NCBI GenBank assembly: GCA_963715045.1 | Contig: CAVQRC010000026.1 | Coordinates: forward strand, 124,001 to 188,000 | Source: CAVQRC01 sp963715045 | Lineage (GTDB): Bacteria > Planctomycetota > Planctomycetia > Pirellulales > Lacipirellulaceae | Reading direction: 5' to 3' | Length of the DNA stretch: 64,000 nucleotides | In this document: in pieces, positions 44,003 to 55,040 of the stretch | How the letters are laid out: each line of letters opens with the position of its first letter | How positions within the stretch are numbered: position 1 is the first letter of the stretch | Notes under the pieces: generated by a model | Seen by the model: only the letters and a program-made list of their open reading frames with translations | Told to the model about the DNA's origin: nothing | The model's database searches: none | Program-made: the position numbers and the translations under genes

Positions 44003-44566
44003 CTAACCCTCTCCGAACAAATCGCTGACCCGCAGTCGCCAGCCCGGCAACACTTCTTCAACCACGAGTTCGGAAGACGGATCCAGCACCTGGGCCTGAC
44101 CGTCCGGTCGAAAGACCGTGACTGTGCGGTTGGTCGGGTCGACGACGAGTACGACCTTGGTACCGCTTTGGATCCAGCTCAGGGCTTTCTCTTCGACGGC
44201 TGAATAGGTTTCATGGGGGGACACCACTTCGCCCACCAGATCCGGAGCGAGCGGCAGGAAGCCGGCCGTGCCGGGCAACGCCTTGATTCGCGCTTGACTC
44301 ACGAACGCGACATCGGGGGCGCGTACGGTATCTGGATCGCGAGCGAGCAAGAAACCCGTTTCCGCGGCGAAAATCGCGCCGAGTCGCCGCGGGATGACAT
44401 GGGAACCAAGCAGATACCCGAGCATAAAGGCGACCTCGCCATGCCGGCCACCGGCGGGAGACATCATCCTCAGATTCCCTTTGTAAAGTTCACGGCGACG
44501 ACCATCGTGCGGCATCGCAGCGAGCATTTCAGCCGTGGTCAGTGTGGTCTCAGAGGGTACCGCCAT
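44003..44566 (-). CDS. Uma2-family (DUF820) endonuclease-like protein
   Basis: 187 residues. PD-(D/E)XK-like pattern: LYKGNLRMMSPAGGRHGEVA, RAPDVAFVSQAR (acidic metal ligand), LVGEVVSPHETYSAVEEKAL (Glu of the motif), WIQSGTKVVLVVDPTNRTVT (Lys region). Such proteins are very common in cyanobacteria and planctomycetes; their role is not established, despite the nuclease fold. It starts nine bases after the FmdB-like gene on the same strand. Confidence 0.88.
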   Translation of the reverse strand: MAVPSETTLTTAEMLAAMPHDGRRRELYKGNLRMMSPAGGRHGEVAFMLGYLLGSHVIPRRLGAIFAAETGFLLARDPDTVRAPDVAFVSQARIKALPGTAGFLPLAPDLVGEVVSPHETYSAVEEKALSWIQSGTKVVLVVDPTNRTVTVFRPDGQAQVLDPSSELVVEEVLPGWRLRVSDLFGEG

Positions 44567-44575
44567 GACCTGTCC

Positions 44576-44803
44576 TCAGCCGCCGCATTCGGGAAGTCCA
44601 CACGAGCCCATTCCGCACGGGCCGGACGCGGGAAAGTCGCAGGCCTCGGTTTTTCGGGTGGCTCCCGACGGGGCCGCAATGACGCTCAGCAGCTTCGAGA
44701 GCCGCTTACCACCGCAGCTCGGACAGGCCGGTTCTTCGGAGCCACGGACGAGCAGCTCGAATTCATTTTCGCACTTGTCGCAGACGTATTCGTAGAGGGG
44801 CAT
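44576..44803 (-). CDS. FmdB-family zinc-ribbon protein
   Basis: 75 residues. MPLYEYVCDKCENEFELLV followed by CPSCGGKRLSKLLSV gives the zinc ribbon (CxxC...CxxC). The tail is Cys/Gly-rich (CGMGSCGLPECGG), as in many FmdB-type regulatory proteins. Function is generally unknown; regulation or metal handling has been suggested. First gene of a pair with the Uma2 gene. Confidence 0.9.
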   Translation of the reverse strand: MPLYEYVCDKCENEFELLVRGSEEPACPSCGGKRLSKLLSVIAAPSGATRKTEACDFPASGPCGMGSCGLPECGG

Positions 44804-45010
44804 CGCACTACCGCTATTTGGTGGGGAAACGGATTCACTCCGCGGTGCGTCGAAGTTCGATGAATTATCGCAATTCTGTCCATCCCAGGACAGGACCGTA
44901 TTCTGTGGAGCCCCCTGGCTTTGCCCTCGTGGTTGTACACCAGGAAACCTCGCGTCGGCTGACGCCCCTACCCAGGCCCTCGTAGCGATCCACCGGTCGA
45001 GATAAAGATA

Positions 45011-45121
45011 ACGCCACAGAGGTCACCGAGGACACAGAGCACCGGGATAGGGACCGGACCGCATCCCAGCAGCGGTACGTTTGGCCATTTCTCTCTGTGT
45101 ACTCTTCTTTCTCTGTGGCTT
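45011..45121. repeat. CACAGAG-type interrupted palindrome
   Basis: GCCACAGAGGTCACCGAGGA then CACAGAG near 45015-45040 is mirrored by CTCTCTGTGTACTCTTCTTT then CTCTGTGGCT near 45090-45118. It is a long imperfect inverted repeat of the CACAGAG/CTCTGTG kind seen in many environmental bacterial genomes. It lies in the 44804-45234 gap, which holds no ORF with recognisable sense. Confidence 0.7.
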
Positions 45122-45234
45122 TCCTTCGGGATTCCCAGGTTCGCCGGCGTATCAGGCTGCAGCTTCGGCCGGGCCGAGGTCTCCGTGGCTCAGCATGCGG
45201 AGATCTGTAGAACAACGAGGGCATTGCCCGGATT

Positions 45235-48200
45235 TCAGCGGACTTCGCGATCGGCCGTCACTTCCGCCGGCGTTGCGGCCTGCCACAGGCGAATGTCGTG
45301 CTTGTCGACGGCGGCCAGGAAATGCCCGTCGGGAGAGAAGGCAACCGCGGCCACGAGATAATTCGTGCGTTGCAGGTTGGCTTTGATCTGACCGGTCGCC
45401 ACATCCCATAACCGGGTCGCGCCATCCTTGCTCCCCGAAGCGAGCGTACGACCGTCGGGAGAAAGAGACAGCGCGTTCACCAGGTTCTCGTGCTTTCCGG
45501 CGAATGTCACTACCGACGGTGCGGACGGGTCCCAGTCCCAACGTACGATCGAACCGTCGCTGAACCCGATTACCGCGCTGTTTTCACCGGGCAGCGAAAC
45601 GATCTGCATCACTTCGCCTGGCAGGTCGCCAAAGTCGGTGACCAGGGCGCGAGTCGCCGCGTCGTACGCTTTCAGTCGCCGTCCACCAACGACCAGCACC
45701 CGACCATCGTGACTGTAGGCAAGGTCCCGCACCACCGCATCGATCTGCTCCCAGGATTGCCGAAGCTCTCCGCTCTGCGGATCCCATTCACGCACCCGGC
45801 CATCGCGGCCGCCACTGACGAGTCGGTTTCCCTGGGGCGCGAAAGCGACCGCCAGGGTGCCGTTCTTGTGGCCGCGGAGCGTCGCCCGCTCCACCCCGTC
45901 GGTGACGTTCAGTAACTTGACGAGGTCGTCGTCTCCGCCGGCGGTTGCGATCAGTGCGCCATCCGGCGAAACCGCCAGATCTCGGATTTCTCCTTCATGG
46001 ATGCTCACTCGGCGAAGCGGTTCTCGCTGAAGCATGTCCCACGTCAACAGCGTCCCGTCGGATGAAGCCGAAACGAGATACTTGCTGTCGGGCGTGAAGT
46101 CGAGCGCGAGCACTTGACTGCGATGGGCCAGCAGTCGAGCCGGGGCATCCAGCGACATCCCGAGATCCCAGATCCCGACCGTACGGTCGAGACTGCCTGT
46201 GACGACTGAGCGGCCATCGGGCGCGACGGCCGCCGCGATCACCGCTGCGGCATGGCCTTTGAGCGGTCCGCGTAACTTGAAGTTCGCCAGGTCCCAGACG
46301 TTCACGCTGCGGTCGTACGAACCCGAGAACAGTGTCGACTGATCCGGAGCGAATGCGACAAACGTGATCTGGGCTTCGTGACCGACGAACGGGTGGATCA
46401 AGTCGCCCGTCACTGCATCCCAGAGCATGACCAGATTATCGTGCCCGCCAGTAACAAGCCGCGTGCCGTCAGGTGAAAACGCGACTGCTTGAGCCGGACC
46501 GCGATGGGCCGCCCGAGACAATCGCTCCTGCGGCTGCTCACCGGCAAGACTCCAGATTTTCCAACCGCCGTCGAAACCGACCGACGCCAGCGAGCTGCCA
46601 TCAGGCGCGTACGCCACCGCTGCCGTAAATGTGTCGTGGGCCGCAAACTGGGTTTTCAACGCCCCTCGCTCGACGTCGTAGAGCCGTACGGTCCCATCCG
46701 TTCGCGCGGCCGCCAGCTCGCTGCCGCCAGGCGAAAAGACAACCTGGACAACCGGCTTATCGGGTTCCTGGAGCGTCCGGACCAGAGTCCAGTCCGTGGG
46801 ATGCCAGAGTTGGATCCGACCGTTGCTGGCCGCCGTCGCGAATCGCGTCCCGTCGCGGCTGAAAGCTGCCGACGTCAGCCCGACGCCCTCCTCACCTCGG
46901 ATCGTATGGAGCAACGCGCCCGTCGTGGCATTCCACACCCGCGCGGTCGAGTCACCACTGGCCGAGACGATGGTTTCGCCGTCGGGGGAAATGGCGACCG
47001 CATTCACGCGCTTCTGGTGACCCTTCAGATAGTTCGCCTCGGCGTGGGTGATTTTCCACCAGTAGAACCACTCGAAACTGCGTAGGTCGGGTTGGCCGGT
47101 GCGGGGACATGGAATTCGAGCAGCCGGCGGGCCTGCAGGACGTCCGGGTTCCCCGGATCCCGCCAGGCGTTCTGAAGGATGTTCATCTGGGCGATGTAGA
47201 GCATCGCGCGGGTGGCCAGCTCCTGCGCGCGGGAGCGAGTGGCCTCGGCCTGCTGCTCGTTGGCCAGCACGAGCGCCCGTGCCTCGGAATCCGCCGCCTG
47301 CTCGGCGAGGGCCGTCTGTCGAATGCCGATGAGCGGGCCGGCGATCGCGATCGCGGCGAGCACGGCGACGAGGGCCGCCGCGAGCGGTTTCCGCCGGCAC
47401 CACCGGATGATGCGGGCCGTTCGCCCCAGGGGTCGGGCGAGGATCGGTTCGCCGTGGAGATACCGCCGCAATTCGGCAGCCAGGGTGGCGGCCTGAGCAT
47501 AGCGTGCCTGAGGATCTTTCTCCATGCACTTCAGGCAGATCGTCTCGAGATCGCGAGGGACCCGGGAGTTGAGTCGCCGCGGGCTGGGAGGATCCTCGGT
47601 GAGCACCTGATGGATCATCATCTGCGCGTTGCCACGGAACGGCAGTTCGCCAGCGAGTAGCTGATAGAGCATGACGCCGAGGGAATAGACATCGGTGCGG
47701 CGATCGGCTTGGTGTCCTTTCCCGGCGGCTAGCTCGGGAGACATATAGGCCGGTGTTCCGAGTACCTGGCCTTCGATGGTCATCGTCACATCGCCGACCT
47801 CACGGCGGGCGAGTCCGAAATCGGTAATGCGCGGTTCGCCGTCCTGATCGAGGAGGATGTTGGAGGGTTTCAGGTCGCGATGAATCACTCCGCACTGGTG
47901 GGCGTGATCGAGCGCGTCGGCGATTTTGGCAGCCATCCGGGCGGCCTCGACAAACGTGGGTCGCACGTCGGCGAGCCATTCCGAAAGCGTGGTTCCCTGG
48001 ACCAGGTCGGTAACGATATACGGCGTATCGCGATCGCGACCGACCATGTGGACGGCCACGATATTGGGATGGTCGAGGCAGGCCGCGACCTGGGCTTCCC
48101 GTAGAAACTGCTCCTCTTCGACCGTCGTCAGCTGGCCCTTGCGGGGGATCTTGATGGCGACCGTTCGATCCAGTTTGCAGTCGTGGGCTTTCCAGACGGT

Positions 48201-48686
48201 GCCGAAACTGCCCAGACCGAGCCGGGCCACGAGTTCGAAGTCACCGACCTTGTCGAGGTACACCGGCTCGGAGGTCTCCGAATCGGCGACGAGACTGAAG
48301 TGGGAGCCGCAGGAACCACACGTGATATCGGTGAACGGGCAGTCGGTTTCGAAGGGAAGTGGTTCGCTGCAGTGCGGGCAGCGAATCTGCAGCGAACGGG
48401 AGCGCCCCGTCGAGCCGGTCCGCACGATCGTGGAGTCCAATCCGGTTGGTTGGGCGTCATCTATAGCGGGTGTCGCGTCGGATACGGCACCGCCGGCCCG
48501 GGCGATGATCTCGACCTTCTTGAGTTCGTCGGCGAGTTCGGGGAGCAAATCGTCGTGGGCTGAGAGCAGCTCTTGGGTCGCGAAATTCTCCCCGGCTGCC
48601 CAGCGGCTGAGGCACTCTTCGAGGACTTGCCGAATCCGCGTTTCACGGGTGACCGGTTCTTCGTGCTTGGTCGTGCGTGATTGCAT
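45235..48686 (-). CDS. Ser/Thr kinase with zinc ribbon fused to 14 WD40 repeats, one frameshift
   Basis: About 1150 residues. ATG 48686 is preferred; GTG 48716 would add 10. First frame: an N-terminal zinc ribbon (CPHCSEPLPFETDC with CGSCGSHFSLV), then a kinase domain with LGLGSFGTVWKAHD, VAIKIPRKG, HRDLKPSNILLDQDG, ITDFGLARREVG and GTPAYMSPELAAG. One membrane helix follows (AAALVAVLAAIAIAGPLIGI). A break near 47090 (one base missing or two extra) leads to the second frame, PDLRSFEWFYWWKITHAEAN, and fourteen WD40 repeats ending IRLWQAATPAEVTADREV. Fourteen is enough for two seven-bladed propellers outside the membrane. The catalytic residues are intact. Follows the ECF sigma gene as an operon. 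Confidence 0.88.
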
Positions 48687-48749
48687 GGCAGGCGTTCGAT
48701 GGACTGGGACCGGCACCCTGCCGAAGAGGCTCAGGCGGGGCGCATACCG

Positions 48750-49382
48750 TCATCGTCTACTGATATAAAGCGATAGCGAGCCGAGAACTTCTCGCAATCT
48801 TTTCTTCGCCCTGTCCGTGAGTGAACGAATCGCGGCCGGAGTCCGGCCCATCGCGACGGCCGTTTCCTCGATACTCCGTTGCTCAAAGTAGCGGAGGCGT
48901 AGTGCCTCGCGATAGTCTTCGGGAAGCTCGGCGATCGCAATCTGAATCGCCTGAACTCCCTCCTGGCGAGCGAGGAGTTGACTGGCGGTCGGATCGCCAC
49001 CGGAGAGCATCTGCAACAGATCGCGATACGTATTGGCCGAATCATCTCCCGACAGGCCCACCTGGCGGAAGTCGCCGCCCCGCTTTTTCCGCGTGGTCTG
49101 CTTGATGGCATCCTGGAGACGATGTTCGGCAATCGTCTTCAGCCATGCGTAGAACGCACCGTCGCCGTGGCACTGGAATTTGTTGATATCGCGAAACGCA
49201 TCGGCGAAGGCCTGCTGGATGATGTCTTCGACGGTGACGGTCCGCGTGAGGGGTGCCGACATGCGTGGCGTGAGGTAGCGGGCGAGGCGATCGTAATGCG
49301 CGAGCATCAAATGGCCCAGCGCCGCGCGATCGCCTTGCTGGGCTGCAGTAACAAGTTCGAGTTCGCTTTTCTCGTGCGACAC
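48750..49382 (-). CDS. ECF-type RNA polymerase sigma factor
   Basis: 210 residues from GTG 49382 (SHEKSELELVTAAQQGDRAA); a TTG at 49475 would add 31 poorly conserved residues. Region 2 is LGHLMLAHYDRLARYLTPRM with VEDIIQQAFADAFRDINKF and FYAWLKTIAEHRLQDAIKQ. Region 4 is AIAELPEDYREALRLRYFEQ with SIEETAVAMGRTPAAIRSL and a final RAKKRLREVLG. Planctomycetes have sigma groups linked to kinases with WD40 tails; the kinase-WD40 gene starts 63 bases downstream. Kinase-controlled activation of the sigma factor is the likely scheme. Confidence 0.9.
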   Translation of the reverse strand: MSHEKSELELVTAAQQGDRAALGHLMLAHYDRLARYLTPRMSAPLTRTVTVEDIIQQAFADAFRDINKFQCHGDGAFYAWLKTIAEHRLQDAIKQTTRKKRGGDFRQVGLSGDDSANTYRDLLQMLSGGDPTASQLLARQEGVQAIQIAIAELPEDYREALRLRYFEQRSIEETAVAMGRTPAAIRSLTDRAKKRLREVLGSLSLYISRR

Positions 49383-49467
49383 GGGGGAGCCTCGGGAGGG
49401 CGGCTGGAGCGAGAACGATTCTACCCGTCGGGACGGGGTCGACCAAACCGCGACCTCGGCCGGGCGC

Positions 49468-50935
49468 TCAGCCAACGTCGCGGGGGCGAGTGGCGAGCAA
49501 CGCGAGCAACGCGCCTAGAAGAGAAGCCCCCGCACCGCTCTCGGGGACCTCGCTGAATGCCGAGCCGGTGCCCGACATCATGCCGAATTGGGCCTGCCAC
49601 ACGAGGAAATCCTCCCCATCGACGTCCCCATCTTCGTCGGCATCGCCGTCGTTTCGCGTGAGCGACGGATTCCCGAAGTGCGCTTGCCAGATCAGAAAAT
49701 CTTCACCATCGACGTCGCCGTCCTTGTCGAAGTCGCTCTCAAACAGGGTGGTCTGGAACACCAGCCCGATGCCCATCGGGGGATTGCCCTGCCCCGAACC
49801 CAGATTGGCGAGGGGGAAGTCGTACGTAATGACACGTCCCGCGCTGCCGGGCACGATCGTCCCTTCGGGAAGCGGGTTGCCGGCTTCGTCGAAGAAGATC
49901 CCGGTCCGTTGACCGCCGTGAGCGATCAGCAGGACGTCCCCCGTCAGCGGATTGGTCTCGAGATCGACTTCGAGCGTCGCGTTGTTGAGGAGCACGTCGC
50001 GTTCGACACGCACCGGGCTGACGCCCTTTTCGGAAATGAACCGCAGGGTGCCCTCGGCGTTGGTGGGATTGCAGTCGGTGCCGATGCAGTCGTGGCCGAA
50101 GGCGAGCTGCCCCAGATCCATCGTCACCTGACCCCCGATCAGCTCCAGCAACCCGCGGCCCAGGGTGGCCTCACCGTTGGTCGTCGTATCGCTGCGACCC
50201 ACGATCGCGCCCCCCAGTCGACTCCACCATCGCGTTGTCGGTGGCGGACAATATCCCCAGCCCCTGCCCTCCGATGGTCAAGAAACCACCGTCGACTCTC
50301 AGCAGGCCACCGTGGGCGTGATACTGTCCCAACGCATCGTTGTGAGCACCGAGGATCAGTTGCGAAGCGGTGTGTGTCCCGTTTTCCAACGTGATCGAAC
50401 CAAAGCCTTTGACTCCGTTGCCGACGATCGTTCGCTGGCTGTTGAGCTCGCCGGTCGTATCCATGAACAAGCGACCCATCGCCGTATCGCCCACACCTAC
50501 TTGAAAACTCGACTCGATGCCTTTCTGGAGTTTGACCGATCCGTCACCGAGTAACTGATAGATACCGGCGGCACCGTCGAGGCCGGCACCCAGAAAGAAC
50601 GACTCGAACACGAGCAGGTCGCCACTGCTGTGGGTCATCTCCCCCACACCGCCGTTGATACCGATCTGAATCGTGCCGATCGCCGGAGGCGTGTCCTCGA
50701 GTGTCACGATCGCTGGCGAGACGCCGGGCGGCTGACTGGTTCCGATGATCGCATCGTCGGGCGCGACTGGCACTTCCTGTTGATTCCAGTTCAGCGGGTT
50801 GAGATAGCTCGTGTCGGGTCCCGCTTCGCCGTCGAAGAAGAACGGCGTGCCCCCGGCTCTGGCCGTCGCGGTGAAGACCGAGAGCAGCGCGACCAGGGCA
50901 GACAGGTGAAGCGCACAGAGCCGCATCGCCCGCAT
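49468..50935 (-). CDS. PEP-CTERM secreted protein with dockerin-like repeats, one frameshift
   Basis: ATG 50935 begins a signal peptide (MRAMRLCALHLSALVALLSV, cleavage near ARAG). The body is repeated beta-strand sequence (GSVKLQKGIESSFQVGVGDT). Near 50215 a run of six G, apparently one too many, shifts the frame; the next continues VGRSDTTTNGEATLGRGLLE. Two calcium-binding dockerin-like repeats follow: DFDKDGDVDGEDFLIWQAHF and DADEDGDVDGEDFLVWQAQF. A C-terminal PEP-CTERM-like tail ends it (VPESGAGASLLGALLALLAT then RPRD). It should be sorted by an exosortase and anchored or secreted. The joined protein has about 488 residues. Function beyond surface display is unknown. Confidence 0.8.
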
Positions 50936-51234
50936 GAATTGACAGAATCCCACATCACTCTCCCCGCCGCCGTGCTCGGCGAAGCCCCGGCACGGATGGA
51001 TCATTTGAAGCGGCAGCCAGGCGTCATTGTCTGCCGACCCCGACGAAAGTCAAGAAAACGCTTGACTGTGACTGTCCGCCGAGTTGGTCACACGGTTTAA
51101 GACTGAAAGCGACAACGAGCTACAGACTGCTCACAAGTCCGCACGCTATAATTCGCCGATGGAGTCAGGCAAAGCGTATCGGCGACCGCGGTTCGGGGGC
51201 GGCTGCCTGACTGGGGCGAATCGGATTCCCTGTG

Positions 51235-52617
51235 ATGGCAACCACTGAACACCCCTTGGAAATGCCTTGGCAGACTCAGCCCGAGGCGGCTGCAGCCGTC
51301 GCCAGCTTCGTCGCTCGGGCGGAAGAAGCGAGCGCAGCCGTCCGACGCCTGGCTCAAGCCATGCGCGTCCAGACCGGGACGCGACTCCTTGACTGGATCG
51401 ATCACGTCCGGGTTCTCGACGATGATCCCCTGGTGAGCAGTCTTCTGGCCACCGGCTTCACACCTGACGACGCGACCCAGCGGCCGACGATCTGGCGACA
51501 TTCGGCCGGACTGTTCCCGGCATTTGTCGTCGATCCCGCGGCCGAGACGACCCTCGCGATCAAGGTCGAATCCTGTGAAGACTTCCTCGCCGCTCACGAC
51601 TGGTGCGAACCGACTGGTCCCGGCCAATCCGGCCGGTTGCCAGTACCGCGATTGCGTCCTGAATCGCGAGAACGGGATGACGCTGGCAATCGTCGAACGC
51701 CACGGATGGGCAGACTTCAACGACGACTCGTCAACCCCCGCAAAGATCGCGGCCGCCCGGCGACACCGTGCCAGGTTCTCCCGTCGGCCACGCGCGTTCC
51801 CCTCGTGGGAAAGACGGTTTCCAATCCACTCGAGAGCTGCTAGCGGCGGCCATCGCCGAGATCGGCGGCGACTGGGCAGGCGACTGTTTCTTCGCGGCCG
51901 AGCGGGAATATTGGATGCACCGCAATCGGGCGGCCCGCGTCCAGCGGGCCCGCCAGGATCGGCTGGGGTTGGGTTGGGCGAATCACGATCACCACACTTA
52001 TCGATCCAGCCGGGAGACTTTCGCCCCCCTGATCGGGCTCTTCGAGCAGCTCGGCTTTCGCTGTCGCGAGCGATTCTACGCGGGCCTGGAAGCCGGCTGG
52101 GGAGCTCAGGTTCTCGAGCACCCGCGAAGTCATATCGTGATCTTTCGCCGATGTCGACCTGGCGGCTGAAGAGGTCGCCGATGACTTCGCCCACCAGCCG
52201 CTCGCGTCCCGCAAAGAGCTGGGCACCATCGGCATGTGGTGCAAACTACACGGCGAGTCGCTCCTCGAGGCCGGGATGCATCATCTCGAATGCCAGTTCG
52301 ATTTCGACGCCGCCCGGTACCAATTGGCAAAGCAAGACATCGAGACCATGCCACCGTTCAGCGATTTTCCCTACCTTCGACAGGCCTTTACGGTCGGCCA
52401 GGTTTGGCCCGTCGCAGAGCAGCGACTGGAAACCGCACTTCGCGCAGGCTGGATCGACGAGCAACAAGCGGACGAATTTCGCAGCCACGGTGCCATCGGT
52501 TCTCACCTCGAGATTCTCGAACGGAACGACGGTTACAAGGGTTTCAATCAACGCGGGATCAGCGACATCATCCACCGCACCGATCCTCGCCGGCACTCGT
52601 CGCCGCCACGTGCGTGA
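51235..52617 (+). CDS. Conserved protein of unknown function, three frameshifts
   Basis: Four segments in successive frames, each step equal to one extra base (near 51610, 51780 and 52145). The segments start MATTEHPLEMPWQTQPEAAA. Second: RDCVLNRENGMTLAIVERHG and WADFNDD. Third: FQSTRELLAAAIAEIGGDWA, RQDRLGLGWANHDHHTYRSS and FEQLGFRCRERFYAGLEAGW. Fourth: LHGESLLEAGMHHLECQFDF. Joined, about 460 residues, soluble, no signal peptide. GWANHDHHTYRSS is a conspicuous conserved-looking block. I do not know a function. Confidence 0.6.
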
Positions 52618-53118
52618 TCAGGCTTCTTCCGCCGTTCGGCCGGCCAGTTCGCGATCCATGTCGAGCATGGCCGCCGGATCGTTTTGCACGAGGTTGAACT
52701 TGTGCACGATTTCCCGGGCAGTCTTCTCCTCTTCGACCTGTTCGTTGATGAACCATTCGAGTTCGACCATCGCCGCAAAGGCCTTCTCCTGGTGTGCCAG
52801 CTCGTAGAGTGAATTGATCTGCTGGGTGATCGTCTCCTCTTGCGAGAGCGATTTGGAGAACACATCGGTGATCGATTCGAAGTCGTTCTGCGGCTCCGCA
52901 ATCGACGTCAATGAGACGCGGCAGTTGCGGGCAATCAGGAAGTCGTACAGGCGAATCGCGTGGGCATGTTCTTCCATGCTTTGCATCCGGAGCCAGTGGG
53001 CGCATCCGGCAAACTGTCGGTTCTCACAGTACGCACTCATCGCCAGATAGCTGTACATCGAAAAGAGTTCGTTATTGATCTGCTTATTGATCGCGTCTTG
53101 CATCTTTTGGTTCAGCAT
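52618..53118 (-). CDS. ftnA: Ferritin
   Basis: 166 residues from ATG 53118 (MLNQKMQDAINKQINNELFS). Four-helix ferritin of the bacterial non-haem kind: ferroxidase ligands fall in INNELFSMYSYLAMSAYCEN, MQSMEEHAHAIRLYDF (E..H), and VELEWFINEQVEEEKTAREI. It oxidises Fe(II) and stores iron as a 24-mer. The length and start are typical. Upstream, queD and folE lie on the same strand but 268 bases away, so it is probably a separate unit. Confidence 0.93.
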   Translation of the reverse strand: MLNQKMQDAINKQINNELFSMYSYLAMSAYCENRQFAGCAHWLRMQSMEEHAHAIRLYDFLIARNCRVSLTSIAEPQNDFESITDVFSKSLSQEETITQQINSLYELAHQEKAFAAMVELEWFINEQVEEEKTAREIVHKFNLVQNDPAAMLDMDRELAGRTAEEA

Positions 53119-53386
53119 AAGTGGATGTCTACCTTGTGCGAGTGGCGGGGCTGGATGGGGTGACATCGCGACCGCGCATTCTAGGAGCCTGTCGCCGCGG
53201 ATAGAACGCCAAATACACGAAGAACCGAGCGTTGGCACGCTAGCTGAGAAGCCGTCTCATTAGAGCTCCAAGTGGCGGCCGGGCGTTTCGATAGCAGGCC
53301 GCTGGGACGGAGTTAAATGAGACACGGTCCCATGTTGGATCGCCTCGAACGGCGTGTTGAGCCGTTCCCAGAAGACCCGATGCTCC

Positions 53387-53858
53387 TCAGTGCGATGCGA
53401 TGCGCGTGTCAGACGCCGCGAAGAATCGACTATCGGCAATCCAGTCGTCGCGGGTGTACGTCAAAACGGATGTGTCCGTCTCGCGTAGTTCGATATGGGA
53501 CAGGCGAAAACCCAAGTCCGTGATTTCGCTAAAGAGCTTGTGGGCCAGGTTCTCCACGCTGGTCGGAGCTTCGAACTCCTTCATACCGAAAGGTTTCACC
53601 TGTACGGCGGGAGTGTTCGCACAGCGTCTCGTAGAGCGGGTCATGGATGTTGATCAACATCGCATGGTCGTACTGACTCTTCAGCAGCGGTTCTACCTTG
53701 GCGTCGAAATCGCCGAACAACGTGCTGATCGAACCGTGTCGCTCGACCTCGAAGTGACACCGCAGCCCATAGCGATGTCCGTGCAGATTGCGGCACTTGT
53801 CGTCCAGTTCCTCGTTGCGGTGCGCAGCGTAGAATTTGTACTCTTTCTCGATGATCAT
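53387..53858 (-). CDS. queD: 6-carboxytetrahydropterin synthase QueD, one frameshift
   Basis: First frame from ATG 53858: MIIEKEYKFYAAHRNEELDD with the zinc histidines in FYAAHR and CRNLHGHRYGLRCHFEVE. Then GDFDAKVEPLLKSQYDHAML and INIHDPLYETLCEH. Near 53615 one extra base shifts the frame to PAVQVKPFGMKEFEAPTSVE, NLAHKLFSEITDLGFRLSHI, ending at 53387. Joined length is about 156 residues. The enzyme makes 6-carboxytetrahydropterin from dihydroneopterin triphosphate, the second step to 7-deazaguanines such as queuosine. folE, the first step, is 27 bases upstream. Confidence 0.85.
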
Positions 53859-53885
53859 CGTGACTTCTCCCGGTGTCGGTGTGAC

Positions 53886-54560
53886 TCAACGATTGATGAG
53901 AGCCATCACCTCCGCGCGGCTGGCTACGTTCGTCTTGAAGTTTCCCCGCAACGCGCTGGTCACGGTGCGGCTGCCTTGTTTGCGAATGCCGCGAATTGAC
54001 ATACAGGAGTGTTCCGCTTCGACGACCACTGCGACAGCGGCCGTGTCGAGTTCGGATTCCACCAGATCAGCGATCGTCTGGGTCATACGCTCCTGTACCT
54101 GGGGACGACGGGCGACCTCGTCAACCACCCTAGCCAGTTTGCTAAGCCCAGTAACACGACCATTGGGGATGTAAGCGACATGCGCAACGCCATTAAACGG
54201 CAGTAAGTGATGCTCACACATGCTGTTGAAAGAAATATCTCGCACGAGGACCATCTCGTCGAATTCTTCGGGAAAGGTCACCTGTAGATGTCGGGCCGGA
54301 TCCAGGCGAAGGCCGGCGAACACTTCCTGATACATGCGGGCAACGCGGCGGGGTGTATTCTCCAATCCGGCGCGGTCTGGATCTTCGCCAATGGCCGTGA
54401 GGATCGTACGCACTGCAGATTCGATAGCGGGCAGATCGAACTCGGTGGCCGGTTGCTCAGTTGCAGAACTGGAAGCCGAACAAGTCAGGGGGCTCGCAGC
54501 CGAGACGGAACATGGCTGCGACGCGCCGTTTGAGGAAGGCTGAGTAGAGATGGTCAACAT
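53886..54560 (-). CDS. folE: GTP cyclohydrolase I
   Basis: 224 residues. A Ser/Ala-rich leader of about 38 residues precedes the core: AVRTILTAIGEDPDRAGLEN with TPRRVARMYQEVFAGL; then ISFNSMCEHHLLPFNGVAHV (zinc Cys and His); then IPNGRVTGLSKLARVVDEVA and RRPQVQERMTQTIADL; then VVEAEHSCMSIRGIRKQGSR (second zinc Cys, GTP-binding). It opens GTP to dihydroneopterin triphosphate. Adjacent to queD, so it probably feeds 7-deazaguanine synthesis, and folate as well. A later start might drop the low-complexity leader. Confidence 0.95.
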   Translation of the reverse strand: MLTISTQPSSNGASQPCSVSAASPLTCSASSSATEQPATEFDLPAIESAVRTILTAIGEDPDRAGLENTPRRVARMYQEVFAGLRLDPARHLQVTFPEEFDEMVLVRDISFNSMCEHHLLPFNGVAHVAYIPNGRVTGLSKLARVVDEVARRPQVQERMTQTIADLVESELDTAAVAVVVEAEHSCMSIRGIRKQGSRTVTSALRGNFKTNVASRAEVMALINR

Positions 54561-54894
54561 GAGATGCTCATATCGAGGGGTTGGAGAGGACTCGCTTCAA
54601 CGCGGGCAAGAGCTTTATAGAACGGCGATTGTGAATGCCAAGCGGAGTGAATTTCTCCCCTCCCGATCGTCTGGTGATTAGATTCTGGCGGCCGGGTCCA
54701 TTCGCTCAGACGTGCTGCCATGAGCCAGGCTGAAGAGCACGTCCTCGCCGGGAAGGGCGTCCTCGAGAGAATCGGCGTCGAACTCAAGTTCGCACGGGTC
54801 CGGTTCGACTGCCGTTTCGGACCGGGCAGAGATGTCGCCAGATCGGCCGCGGGGAGAAACCAAGGATCTCAAAGTCAGGGGATCAAGAAGACAG
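54561..54894. other. Intergenic region, nothing identified
   Basis: Upstream of folE on the minus strand and beside tRNA-Leu. It should hold the folE promoter. I looked for a preQ1-type riboswitch and other hairpins but found no convincing one. Confidence 0.4.
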
Positions 54895-54980
<86 letters not shown>

Positions 54981-55040
54981 ATTTTAAAGGGGCTGGTCGT
55001 CGACGGGCTCACCGGAGTGATGATGACCACCAAGGCAGGC

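Noticed and set aside
54561..54700. preQ1 riboswitch ahead of folE-queD
   Set aside because: No preQ1-type stem with an A-rich tail was found.
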